A DNA stretch of 21,211 bases from UMGS1933 sp051891435 (GTDB taxonomy: Bacteria; Bacillota; Clostridia; TANB77; CAG-508), in contig JBJFFE010000005.1 in assembly GCA_051891435.1 (NCBI GenBank), positions 1 through 21,211 on the forward strand, written 5' to 3'. The notes under the pieces were generated by a model. That model had not been told where the DNA came from and did not search any database. It saw only the letters and a list, made by a program, of their open reading frames with translations. Positions 1 to 7,200 of this stretch are shown here, one piece after another. Numbering within the stretch: the stretch's first letter is position 1; each line of letters begins with the position of its first letter. Position numbers and translations under genes: made by a program.

Positions 1-9
1 ATATATAAC

Positions 10-132
10 CTCAGCCGTTTTGTATATTTTTTTAAAAGTCAAATCTCGACAGCCCGCAGATCGCGGGGGAATACCCGCGCATGCCTTGGAGAGTTTGATC
101 TTTTAAAAAAATCATACAAAAAGTAGGCTGAG
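10..132 (+). repeat. Hairpin repeat family HP1, copy 1
   Basis: This 123-bp imperfect palindrome starts CTCAGCC and ends GGCTGAG. The arms pair through TTGTAT/ATACAA, TTTTTTAAAAG/CTTTTAAAAAAA and CAAA.CTC/GAGTTTG. A GC-rich inner hairpin, GCGGG-GGAATA-CCCGC, forms the tip. A nearly identical copy lies inverted at 5962-6083. Flanks are also similar for a few bases (TATA.CCTCAGCC and GGCTGAGAA). It sits just downstream of the M15 peptidase stop codon. No transposase is encoded, so it is either a non-autonomous palindromic element or a structured transcript end; I cannot tell which. Confidence 0.85.
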
Positions 133-163
133 AAACAGTGACATACAAATTACAATTTATTTT

Positions 164-846
164 TTAGTCTATTGTTGTGCTTGTTCTTCCTGTTCCCACA
201 ACATCTTCTTGCAATGAGCGCCATGTGTTACATCCAACGATTCCATCTGTTGCTAGCCCTCTACTTCTTTGATAATTTCTTACTGCTTCATCTGTTCTAG
301 AGCCAAAAATTCCATCTAGTCCGCCCGTTTTAAAACCCAGCGTATTTAAATCATCTTGGGCTATAAGTACATATGTGCTTATACTACCTCTTTTAATTAA
401 TGGATATCCTGCTGTTCCACAAGCTGGTCTTCCGAAATCGCTTATCGAAATGAACCCAAGTAGGTGTTAAACTCTGCGGTTCTACATATGTCCACACTCC
501 GAGAATTATTTGCAGTATTCCATAATCTGTTTCTTTCGCTATTACTTAATCTTTGCCCTGTATCAAATGCTACTCCTGCATAATGCTGACTTTGAGAGCC
601 ATGTCCGCCTTCCCATGGTCTTTTAAATGCAAATCCTACTGGTATTGGAGCTCCAAATAAATATCTTGTTGTATTAAAACTTTGCATTGCTCTTTTTGTT
701 GTCCATAATGTTGGGCTACCACTTGAGCCTCTAAATTCTCTTACTGTTAAAGTTCTATTTGCATTATATGGCATTCTTTCACTTTCTCCTCTATAATATG
801 TTTCCATACGATCCAAATCATTATTAAAAACAATTATTTTTGCCAT
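164..846 (-). CDS. M15-type peptidoglycan peptidase with C-terminal PG-binding domain; two CGG +1 frameshift sites
   Basis: Likely a zinc D,D-carboxypeptidase/endolysin-like enzyme acting on cell-wall peptide stems. The zero frame stops after 134 residues. Skipping one C at each of two in-frame CGG codons (499-501 and 432-434) gives a continuous 226-residue protein. Residues 84-95 carry the M15 pattern SxHxxGxAxD (His88, Asp95). After the first correction, residues 130-134 read WVHFD, supplying the third zinc ligand His132. After the second, residues about 150-212 form a PG_binding_1 domain (LDGIFGSRT, DGIVGCNTW). The start ATG follows AAGGAGGAG. Total length equals 227 codons plus exactly two extra bases. 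Without the corrections it would be a pseudogene lacking its third zinc ligand and its binding domain. The matching phenomenon in two other genes argues that it is expressed by frameshifting. The motif assignment is confident; the exact peptide-bond specificity is not. Confidence 0.85.
432..434 (-). other. CGG +1 frameshift site (M15 gene, codon 138)
   Basis: On the minus strand the context is CGA TTT CGG AAG. Continuing in that frame hits TAA about 13 codons later. Reading TTT-(C)-GGA-AGA instead gives DKRF-G-RPAC, matching the family pattern DKR(F/Y)G.PAC, and leads into the PG-binding domain. Confidence 0.8.
499..501 (-). other. CGG +1 frameshift site (M15 gene, codon 116)
   Basis: On the minus strand the context is AAT TCT CGG AGT. 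Reading TCT-(C)-GGA-GTG gives NNS-G-VWTYVEP and then WVHFD, the conserved C-terminal zinc-ligand motif of M15 peptidases. The unshifted frame reads unrelated sequence and terminates 18 codons later. Confidence 0.82.
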
Positions 847-866
847 TTTTCTCCTCCTTAAATAAT

Positions 867-902
867 AAAAAATATCTCATAATATTTTATGAGATATTTT
901 TT
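867..902 (-). terminator. 16-bp hairpin with U-tract in the 5' region of the M15 gene
   Basis: A perfect 16-bp AT-rich stem (arms 867-882 and 887-902, loop 4 nt) is followed on the minus strand by a T-rich run. It ends only about 20 nt before the M15 start codon, directly upstream of its AAGGAGGAG site. It could be a second terminator for the upstream 91-codon ORF or an attenuator in the M15 leader. Confidence 0.65.
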
Positions 903-955
903 ATTTTGGTTATTTATAGAAAAATAACTGTTTTTTGTTTTTACATAAATAAACA

Positions 956-975
956 CCCCCTGAAAGGTCAGGGGG
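956..975 (-). terminator. Intrinsic terminator after the 91-codon ORF
   Basis: A perfect 8-bp GC-rich stem, CCCCCTGA/TCAGGGGG, with a 4-nt loop lies just downstream of the stop codon at 984. On the minus strand it is followed by TGTTTATTTATG, a modest U-tract. Confidence 0.7.
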
Positions 976-983
976 GCGACATT

Positions 984-1259
984 TCACCCTGGGGTAAAAT
1001 TATCCCAGATGAAGAAAAGAAAGAGTCCTGGGTAGACTAATAAAGTTCCCAATCTCCACGCCAGCCATGGGTTTCCATGGAATAGTCCGAAGACTAATTC
1101 CAAGATGCCTGTAGCTATCAGGGAAATAAATGCCCCTGATATCAGCGTGGAACTCACAGTGTCCCACCACCGTGAGTCTCTTATTTTTTCTTTCGGGATG
1201 AATCTCTCGATAAAAATAGCACATCCCGAAATTGCGAGGGTAAGTATGACTTGCAGCAT
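984..1259 (-). CDS. Small membrane protein of foreign codon usage, unknown function
   Basis: This 91-residue ORF encodes a very hydrophobic protein with about three membrane-spanning segments (roughly residues 1-18, 38-58 and 68-87) and a short basic stretch between the first two. Start ATG is preceded by AAGGAGG. It has its own strong promoter and terminator, so it is a self-contained unit. Codon use differs from every neighbour: CTG, CTC, GTC, ATC, TCC, ACC, CCG and GCG are frequent where other genes use TTA, ATA and GTT. Local GC is visibly higher. It also contains the only in-frame CGG codon in the window that does not coincide with a frame break (1170-1172, CGG followed by T). I infer recent transfer. 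I do not recognise a family. Confidence 0.65.
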   Translation of the reverse strand: MLQVILTLAISGCAIFIERFIPKEKIRDSRWWDTVSSTLISGAFISLIATGILELVFGLFHGNPWLAWRLGTLLVYPGLFLFFIWDNFTPG

Positions 1260-1297
1260 AATAAATCCCTCCTTGCCTGCTGCGTTTACATAATTAT

Positions 1298-1326
1298 ATT
1301 ATACTATTTTTTTAACTTTATGTCAA
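1298..1326 (-). promoter_or_regulatory. Consensus sigma-A promoter for the 91-codon ORF
   Basis: On the minus strand, TTGACA (1321-1326) and TATAAT (1298-1303) are separated by exactly 17 bp, both boxes being perfect consensus. The start codon lies about 40 bp downstream. Confidence 0.9.
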
Positions 1327-1341
1327 TTTACATTTATATAT

Positions 1342-1372
1342 AAAAAAAACACCTCGAATCTATGAGATGTTT
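1342..1372 (-). terminator. Terminator of the sortase gene
   Basis: On the minus strand a 9-bp stem (1364-1372 with 1347-1355, one G-U pair) with an 8-nt loop runs into eight T residues. It lies 5 bp past the sortase stop codon. Confidence 0.85.
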
Positions 1373-1376
1373 CTTT

Positions 1377-2102
1377 TTATATTTCCCTTGCTTTTACTAC
1401 TACTCTTTGTTTTCCACTATCTGTACATGTAATTATTGTTATTTCTGTTCTTCCATTTGTTAATTGGCTTGTACAAGATGTATCATCTGGCTCTACTATG
1501 TATTTATCATATACTGCATACTGTAAAGTGGTTCCTGATAAATCTGTTATTTCTATAATATCTCCATTTTCAAGTGTTGGTACTTTACTAAAAAATTTAG
1601 TGTTTCTATAATTGTGACCTACTATACAAAAATTTCCCTCTTGATTTGGGTCTGCTCCCCAGAATTTACAAGGTGATATCTTTAATAGCTCTGTTGTAGT
1701 TTCAGATAAAATTGGATAATTTACATCTATTTTTGGTATATTTATTGTTCCTATTGTATAATACTTAGTACCGTCTTTTGCTGTTGCCATTTGTACACTT
1801 GGAATCTCCGATGTTTCTGCTGTTTGTTCTTCTAAATTTACCATTTGTTCTTCAGAGAATGCTGAGTTAAGAACTATTACTATTGCCTCTAACTTTTCCT
1901 CTTGTTCTTCAAAAGTTAAATTAGCTAGAATTTCTTGCGAAACCTGCTCACTTTTATTTCTATCGTATTCTGCATAAATATAATATGAAGATAATAAGCA
2001 CACTAAAAAAATAGATAAAAAGAATTCTATTTTAAAAAACTTCTTTTTTCTTTTCATTGTTGGTGTTACATATAATTTTTCAGTAACAAGAATTTGATTC
2101 AT
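1377..2102 (-). CDS. Sortase (class D/E-like transpeptidase)
   Basis: Membrane-anchored cysteine transpeptidase that would attach sorting-signal proteins to the cell wall. The chosen start gives 241 residues; a longer upstream frame would run into ispH, whereas this ATG has AAAGGA about 10 nt upstream. Residues 23-44 form a transmembrane anchor after a lysine-rich stretch (type II topology). An acidic linker follows at about 60-105. The sortase beta-barrel starts with IGTINIPKIDVNYPIL (residues 117-132). The catalytic triad is visible: His163 in VGHNY, Cys226 in ITCTDSG, Arg233 in KQR. The class assignment rests on overall layout only. ispH lies 34 bp upstream on the same strand, so co-transcription is possible. 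No LPxTG substrate gene is visible in the window. Confidence 0.9.
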   Translation of the reverse strand: MNQILVTEKLYVTPTMKRKKKFFKIEFFLSIFLVCLLSSYYIYAEYDRNKSEQVSQEILANLTFEEQEEKLEAIVIVLNSAFSEEQMVNLEEQTAETSEIPSVQMATAKDGTKYYTIGTINIPKIDVNYPILSETTTELLKISPCKFWGADPNQEGNFCIVGHNYRNTKFFSKVPTLENGDIIEITDLSGTTLQYAVYDKYIVEPDDTSCTSQLTNGRTEITIITCTDSGKQRVVVKAREI

Positions 2103-2136
2103 TTTACCTATCCTTTCTTTTCCACTATATATTATT

Positions 2137-2985
2137 TTAACATATTTTTTTAACAATATCAACTACTTCCTGGATGCTTTTTTGTGGAGTTGAAGCTCCT
2201 GCCATAATTCCAATTTTTTGAGCATTTTTTATTTTAGTGAAATTTAATTCTGTTTTTGTTTCAATAAATAAAACTTGATTACAATTTTTCTTTGCTATTT
2301 CATATAATTTATTTGAATTAGAGCTATGTTTACCTCCAACTATAATCATTATATCAACATTTTTTGCTATTTTTTCTGTTTCCATCTGTCTTGTCTTGGT
2401 TGCATTACATATTGTATTTTTTACCTCTAAATTTTTTATCTTCTCCTTTAACTTCTCAACTATATTATTAAATTTTTCTAAGCTAAAGGTAGTTTGTCCA
2501 ATTACTAATGCTTGATTTAATTTTGATTTATCAAATGATTGTATTGCTTTTTCTATGTCCTCTGATTTTTCAATAATTGAAGCACCAGATGTACAAAAGC
2601 TTATTGTTCCAATAGTTTCTGGATGTTCTTTTTGTCCTATTAAAAATATAAAGTAATTTTTATTACTATATTTTTCTGCGATACTATGTATTTGTAATAC
2701 TTTAGGGCATGTTAAATCTTTTACTTCTAAATTTAATTTTTCTGCTTTTTCATATGTTTCTTTTGGTACCCCATGTGCTCTTATTATAACTTTATTTCTT
2801 GCCTCTTCTATATTTTCTATAAATTTTGCACCGTGGCTTATTAATTCTTCTGTTACTTGTTTATTATGAACTAATTCTCCTAAACAATATGCTTCTTTTT
2901 CCGTTTCTAATTCTTTTATTGTATTATCTACTGCTTTTTTTACTCCAAAGCAAAATCCTGCTGTTTTTCCAATAATAATCTCCAT
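2137..2985 (-). CDS. ispH: 4-hydroxy-3-methylbut-2-enyl diphosphate reductase
   Basis: The last enzyme of the MEP isoprenoid pathway, an Fe-S protein that reduces HMBPP to IPP and DMAPP. The protein is 282 residues, the usual bacterial size. The three cluster-binding cysteines are Cys12 (AGFCFGVKKAV), Cys93 (LTCPKV) and Cys193 (NTICNATKTRQ). The substrate/proton-relay motifs ELVHN (His40), RAHGV (His71) and HPET (Glu123) are present. The ATG at 2985 is chosen over an upstream in-frame GTG because GGAGG sits 8 nt before it and overlaps that GTG region. It has no RpsA-like C-terminal fusion, unlike some clostridial IspH proteins. It implies the MEP rather than the mevalonate route in this organism. 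Confidence 0.96.
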   Translation of the reverse strand: MEIIIGKTAGFCFGVKKAVDNTIKELETEKEAYCLGELVHNKQVTEELISHGAKFIENIEEARNKVIIRAHGVPKETYEKAEKLNLEVKDLTCPKVLQIHSIAEKYSNKNYFIFLIGQKEHPETIGTISFCTSGASIIEKSEDIEKAIQSFDKSKLNQALVIGQTTFSLEKFNNIVEKLKEKIKNLEVKNTICNATKTRQMETEKIAKNVDIMIIVGGKHSSNSNKLYEIAKKNCNQVLFIETKTELNFTKIKNAQKIGIMAGASTPQKSIQEVVDIVKKIC

Positions 2986-3092
2986 ATACAAATCCTCCAC
3001 AAATATTTTAACATATTGAAATATTAATTGGAATCAAATTATTAAATAAATTGTAATTTGTTTGTTCCCCTCTTTTATTTTAAGGTTTAATA

Positions 3093-3101
3093 TGGTATAA
3101 T
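3093..3101 (+). promoter_or_regulatory. Extended -10 promoter of the 651-residue protein gene
   Basis: TGG-TATAAT forms a perfect extended -10 element about 24 bp before the start codon. No good -35 box is seen (TTTTAT at the expected place), which fits an extended -10 promoter. Confidence 0.7.
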
Positions 3102-3124
3102 ATTTACGGTTAGGAGGCAAATAT

Positions 3125-5081
3125 ATGAGTACTAATAAAGATACTAATAATATGGAACCAAAATTTAACGAAGATAGAGCTTATGAAGAATTACGTATGA
3201 TTTTTGTTATAGCTATTGAAACTCGGAAATTTCAATGGCATTGAAGATAAAATAGCAGCATGGGAAAGAAAATATCCACTCACTGATTTTATAAATCCTG
3301 AAATAATACGAAAAATCAGGGCTATATTAAATAAAGATTTTTTATCTAGACTTATGGGAGATTTTTTAGCAGCTAAAGTTTTACATGAAAGAGAAAAACA
3401 GCTGGAAGCTTATAAATCTTTAGAACAAATTATTAATTCTGCAAAAAAAAGTAAGGATTATAAAACTGCCTTAAAAGAAGTAAAAAAATGGAAAGAGACC
3501 TTAGGTTCAAATGGTTTATCTATATATAGTTTTGACCGTTATTATAGGCCTAAAGTTTGTACTTTATTATTAATACCTTCTAAAGAACTAAAAAATCAAG
3601 ATGAAGCAACACAAAGTTTAAAAGAGCTAAAAGATAAAGGTCAATCTATGGATAGTAAATCTTATGCTCAAGAAATAAGTGATTGGCAAAGCAAGTATTG
3701 TGTTGAAAAATTTCCAGATAAATTACAAAGTGAATTAAATACAATTACTGCTGAAGTACTAAAATCTATTTCTGAAAAGAAAGATGAAGAAACTGCTTTA
3801 GAGCAATTGCAAGATGTTATATCTACTAATAATGGTATTACTGCCGTAGATGCGATAGCATCAATTTTATCTCAGTATGATTATACACATTTTAGCGATA
3901 TTTCAAAACAAAAAATTAATGCTATTACAAAGGAAGCTATGTCTATTAGTGAAGAACTTTTAGTACAAGGATTGGATATAGAGGATGAAAGCAATATGCC
4001 TTCTAAAAATTCTACCACTTCTATTCAGTTTAGAGCTCTTAGCGATTTAAAAGATATATTTAGTAAAAATTCACATGATTTAGAAGGACTTTTAAACTGG
4101 ATATATGTAAATAGAAAAATAAGCTTTACACAATTTGCAAGAGATGAAATTGTTAAACAATTTGTAAGTGCTGGGTATAAGATTCCAACACAAGCTTCAT
4201 ATTATATTCCAGAAATTAATACCAGTTTAACATTTCAAAACTTTTCTAAAATTGATGAAATTAGAAAAGATGTTATACTAAACTATTTAGGTATTATCGC
4301 ACAGGGGAATACTTTATCTAGAGCTGGAAAAGATAATATTACAAAAATACATTCTACTTCTGAGAAAGAAAGTATAATTAGTGAAAATGTAGATAGTAAT
4401 ACATTAATGATTTTACCTGTTTATGATAATGAACAGAATTTAACTTCACCAGAAGAAGATTCACTTTATGATGAAACTGGAGCTACTAGTGAAACTAAAG
4501 AAGATGAAAGTGTTTATAATATTGTCATCGAAGATCTTTTGGAAGATCCTTTAGAAACTTATGAAATTCCTTCTGTTTCAAAAGAGCAAATTTCTACTGT
4601 AGCAGAAGAAAATCCTGTTATGCAAAACATTGAAGGATCTTCTGAAAAACCTGTAGAAGTTTCAATGGATAATGAAATTAAAAAAGAAGTTCCAACTATC
4701 CAAATACCTGTTTATGATACATTAGTAGTTACTGATACTTCTTCTAAAGATAAATTAGAAGAAAAAACAGAAAGTGCATCAAGTTCTTTGTCTGTAGAAA
4801 CACAGGAAGAGCAAAAAACTTCTTCTACTTACTCTTCAACAATAGAATCTCAAGAAGAAGAGGAAGAAGAACTTTTTACAAACTCTTCAGATTCACAACC
4901 TGATATATATTCTTTGACTTTAGAGGACCAGAATAATATTGAACAGGCAAATAATGAATCAACATATGTTGTAGTAGCTACGCCAATATTGGAAATGGCT
5001 CTTTCTCATACAGCTACTAAATTTCAAGCAATAAAAAACATTCAAAAAGAAGATGTCCCAGAAAAAAATAATGGTTTTTAA
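3125..5081 (+). CDS. 651-residue protein of unknown function; CGG +1 frameshift site at codon 34
   Basis: I do not recognise this family. The only start with a good ribosome-binding site (AGGAGG, 7 nt spacing) is ATG 3125, but that frame ends after 39 codons. Skipping the C of the in-frame CGG at 3224-3226 joins it to the long frame: IAIET-G-NFNGIEDK. The combined length is 652 codons plus exactly one base. The first 380 or so residues are helical and charged, with recurring W-x-x-K-Y spacing (AAWERKYP near 44, SDWQSKYC near 170), suggesting degenerate helical repeats. About residues 440-630 are acidic and rich in Glu, Ser and Thr, probably disordered. No signal peptide or membrane segment is evident. 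It is monocistronic and convergent with mreC. The alternative, a TTG start at 3216, has no ribosome-binding site and is unlikely. Confidence 0.8.
3224..3226 (+). other. CGG +1 frameshift site (651-residue gene, codon 34)
   Basis: Zero frame reads GAA ACT CGG AAA TTT CAA TGG CAT TGA, stopping five codons on. Reading ACT-(C)-GGA-AAT enters an open frame of more than 600 codons. The ribosome-binding site, ATG and promoter all belong to the upstream frame. This is the only CGG in the whole gene. Confidence 0.8.
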
Positions 5082-5090
5082 ACCATTATT
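5067..5090. terminator. Bidirectional terminator between convergent genes
   Basis: An 11-bp perfect stem (5067-5077 with 5080-5090) is flanked by A-tract on the left and T-tract on the right, so it can terminate both strands. It contains the stop codon of the plus-strand gene (5079-5081) and that of mreC (5086-5088). Confidence 0.9.
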
Positions 5091-5901
5091 TTTTTATAAC
5101 TAATACATATTCTAAATTTTCAAAATCAACAGTTGTCTCTAATATTGCATACCTTTCACTTACATTTTTTGTTTCAATTATCTCTTTTATTGTTCCTATT
5201 TTTATGCCTTTCGGATAAATGCCTCCTAATCCAGAGGTTTCGATTGTATCTCCTATAACTAATTCTGAATCTACTTGCATACAATTAACTCTTAGTTCTT
5301 TATTTGAATCCAGTTGTCCTTTTACTATTACATTTTTTCTTGTCGCAGTTGTTACCCCACTTACACTACTTGCTGCATCTATTATAGGTTGAACTTTTGC
5401 TGTATCACTAGTAGCTGATATAACATGACCTATTAATCCGTCTTTTCCCATTACTGCCATGTTTTCATATACTCCATTATTAGTTCCAACATTTATAACA
5501 AAAATGTTACTTAAATTACTCGCATCTTTATTTATAATGTATGCTGCTACTGTTTCATATTCTGAATATTGCTCTGCTAAATTTGCATATTCTCTTAAAA
5601 TATTATTTTCAGATTTAATAATTTGTAATTCTTCTAATTTTCTTTGTAATTCTTCATTTTGTTTTTTTAGTTCCTGATTTTCTGCTTTTAACATATCTAT
5701 ATTTTCAAAGAAACTATCATTTCCTGCAATTTTATTTTTCAAATATGTAAGCCCATTTTGTATAGGCATTACAATTTTATTAAAAACGTTTTCCACTTTT
5801 GAGAAATTATTTATACTAATATTTGTAATAAATATTAATGCAATTAGAACAATAGCTGTTATAATACTTCCTGCTATTCCCTTTTTCCTATTTTTATACA
5901 T
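5086..5901 (-). CDS. mreC: Rod shape-determining protein MreC
   Basis: Extracytoplasmic elongasome scaffold linking MreB/MreD to the lateral-wall synthases. It has 271 residues. There is a short basic cytoplasmic N-terminus and a transmembrane helix at about residues 11-29. A coiled coil at about 65-105 is rich in Lys, Glu and Leu. The two-lobed MreC beta domain follows (GVYENMAVMGKDGLIGHV, then GLGGIYPKGIKIGTI). Start ATG has AGAGGA upstream. It follows mreB on the same strand, but the two are separated by a 261-bp gap that holds hairpin repeat HP1. The usual next gene, mreD, is not here; it lies 8 kb away at 13823-14356. Confidence 0.95.
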   Translation of the reverse strand: MYKNRKKGIAGSIITAIVLIALIFITNISINNFSKVENVFNKIVMPIQNGLTYLKNKIAGNDSFFENIDMLKAENQELKKQNEELQRKLEELQIIKSENNILREYANLAEQYSEYETVAAYIINKDASNLSNIFVINVGTNNGVYENMAVMGKDGLIGHVISATSDTAKVQPIIDAASSVSGVTTATRKNVIVKGQLDSNKELRVNCMQVDSELVIGDTIETSGLGGIYPKGIKIGTIKEIIETKNVSERYAILETTVDFENLEYVLVIKK

Positions 5902-5961
5902 ACGCCCGTCCTCTTAAATTCGAAATTTTTATAAATAAATTTAATTTATGTGTTGCTTCTT

Positions 5962-6083
5962 CTCAGCCTACCTTTTGTATAATTTTTTTAAAAGGTCAAA
6001 CTCTCCAAGGCATACGCGGGTATTCCCCCGCCTCAAAGGGCTGTCGAGATTTGACTTTTAAAAAAATATACAAAACGGCTGAG
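5962..6083 (-). repeat. Hairpin repeat family HP1, copy 2
   Basis: An inverted, near-identical copy of the element at 10-132: same CTCAGCC/GGCTGAG ends, same arms, same GGGGGAATACCC core. The differences are mainly in a short central stretch. It lies between mreB and mreC, inside what should be one transcript, so the mRNA would carry this long hairpin. Confidence 0.85.
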
Positions 6084-6162
6084 GCTATATAAGCACCCTT
6101 CACGCTACTCTATATGAATGAACTAATTGCATAAGAAACAAATTAATTACACAAATTACCAT

Positions 6163-7194
6163 TTATCTTCTCTTATGTGCATTAGTTAAAACTTCTCTTA
6201 ATTTTTCCAAATCTTCTAGTGTCTTTCCTGTTCCTCTTACTACACATTCTAATGGATTATCTGCTACATGTACTGGCATTTCGGTTTCACTACTTAATAA
6301 TTGGTCAAAATTTTTAATTAATGCTCCTCCACCTGCAAGTACAATTCCTCTTTCTACAATGTCTGATGCAAGTTCTGGTGGTGTTTTTTCTAATGTTAGT
6401 TTTATAACTTCTACTATTTCACATATAGATTCTCTAATTGCTTCTTCCACTTGAGATGATGTTATTACTGCTGTTCTTGGAAGACCTGTAGTTAAATCTC
6501 TTCCTTTTATTTCCATACTAAGTTCAGTAACAAGTGGTGTAGCACATCCAATTTCTTTTTTTATTTCTTCAGCTGTAGTTTCTCCAATAGCTAGTCCTAA
6601 TTCTTTTTTAACATAATTTACAATATCTTCATCTAATTCATCTCCAGCTGTTCTTAAGGAATTGCATACTACTATTCCTCCTAAAGAAATAACTGCAACC
6701 TCTGTTGTTCCTCCTCCAATATCAACAATAATATTACCGGTTGGTTCTGCAACATCTAAATTTGCACCAATTGCAGCAGCCATTGGTTCTTCAATTAAAA
6801 ATACCTCTTTTGCCCCTGCTCTTAAAACAGATTCTTCTACTGCTCTTTCTTCTACCTCTGTTATTCCAGAAGGTACACCTACTACCACCCTTGGTCTACC
6901 AGCATTGTATCTTTGACAAACCTTTGATACTATATTTTTAAGTAATAATTGCGTTGCTGTGAAATCTGCAATTACACCATCTTGCAATGGTCTTATTGCT
7001 TTAATAGAATCTGGTGTTCTTCCAAGCATTTCTTTTGCTTCTCTCCCTGTTGCTAAAATCTCACCAGTCATTTTATCTATAGCAACAACAGATGGCTCAT
7101 TTAATACTATACCTTTCCCTTTTAACATTACTAAAATATTGGCCGTACCTAAATCAATTCCAATGTCTTTTCCCTTTAAATTAAACAAACTCAT
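6163..7194 (-). CDS. mreB: Rod shape-determining protein MreB (actin-like)
   Basis: Bacterial actin homologue that forms membrane-associated filaments guiding lateral wall synthesis. It has 343 residues, normal for the family. The phosphate-1 motif is near residues 10-24 (IGIDLGTANILV). Phosphate-2 is IVDIGGGTTEVAVISLGG and the adenosine motif is GIVLAGGGALIKNFD. The start MSLFNLKGKDIGID is typical. Its start lies 6 bp after the radC stop, with AAAGGA inside the end of radC, so the two are probably translationally coupled. The following gene is mreC after a repeat-containing gap. Confidence 0.97.
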   Translation of the reverse strand: MSLFNLKGKDIGIDLGTANILVMLKGKGIVLNEPSVVAIDKMTGEILATGREAKEMLGRTPDSIKAIRPLQDGVIADFTATQLLLKNIVSKVCQRYNAGRPRVVVGVPSGITEVEERAVEESVLRAGAKEVFLIEEPMAAAIGANLDVAEPTGNIIVDIGGGTTEVAVISLGGIVVCNSLRTAGDELDEDIVNYVKKELGLAIGETTAEEIKKEIGCATPLVTELSMEIKGRDLTTGLPRTAVITSSQVEEAIRESICEIVEVIKLTLEKTPPELASDIVERGIVLAGGGALIKNFDQLLSSETEMPVHVADNPLECVVRGTGKTLEDLEKLREVLTNAHKRR

Positions 7195-7200
7195 AATTCA

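Noticed and set aside
451..465. A single -1 frameshift or one-base deletion at TTGGGT to explain the M15 gene
   Set aside because: It would join the last frame but lose GVWTYVEP and WVHFD. Two C skips at CGG recover the whole family sequence and fit the gene length equally well.
442..846. A 134-residue stand-alone protein at the start of the window
   Set aside because: It ends at a frame break. Downstream frames encode the conserved WVHFD motif and a PG-binding domain, so it is the first part of a longer gene.
1170..1172. A fifth frameshift site in the 91-codon ORF
   Set aside because: Skipping C there leads to a stop six codons later and no recognisable continuation, and CGG is followed by T, not A.
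1000..1224. Overlapping 74-residue frame on the minus strand
   Set aside because: No ribosome-binding site and low-complexity translation; it is a shadow of the 91-codon ORF.
2103..2136. Promoter between ispH and the sortase gene
   Set aside because: AT-rich TATATA and TTGTTA stretches exist, but spacing is poor; read-through from ispH is as likely.
146..3060. 17-bp inverted match ACAAATTACAATTTATT (146-162) with 3044-3060
   Set aside because: Very AT-rich; a match of this length is expected about by chance in a window of this size.
3216..5081. TTG start at 3216 for the long plus-strand gene
   Set aside because: No ribosome-binding site upstream, whereas AGGAGG plus ATG at 3125 joins it through the CGG site.
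6662..6941. Plus-strand frames over mreB and the ribosomal genes
   Set aside because: Antisense shadows with no ribosome-binding sites and biased composition; the minus-strand genes are unambiguous.
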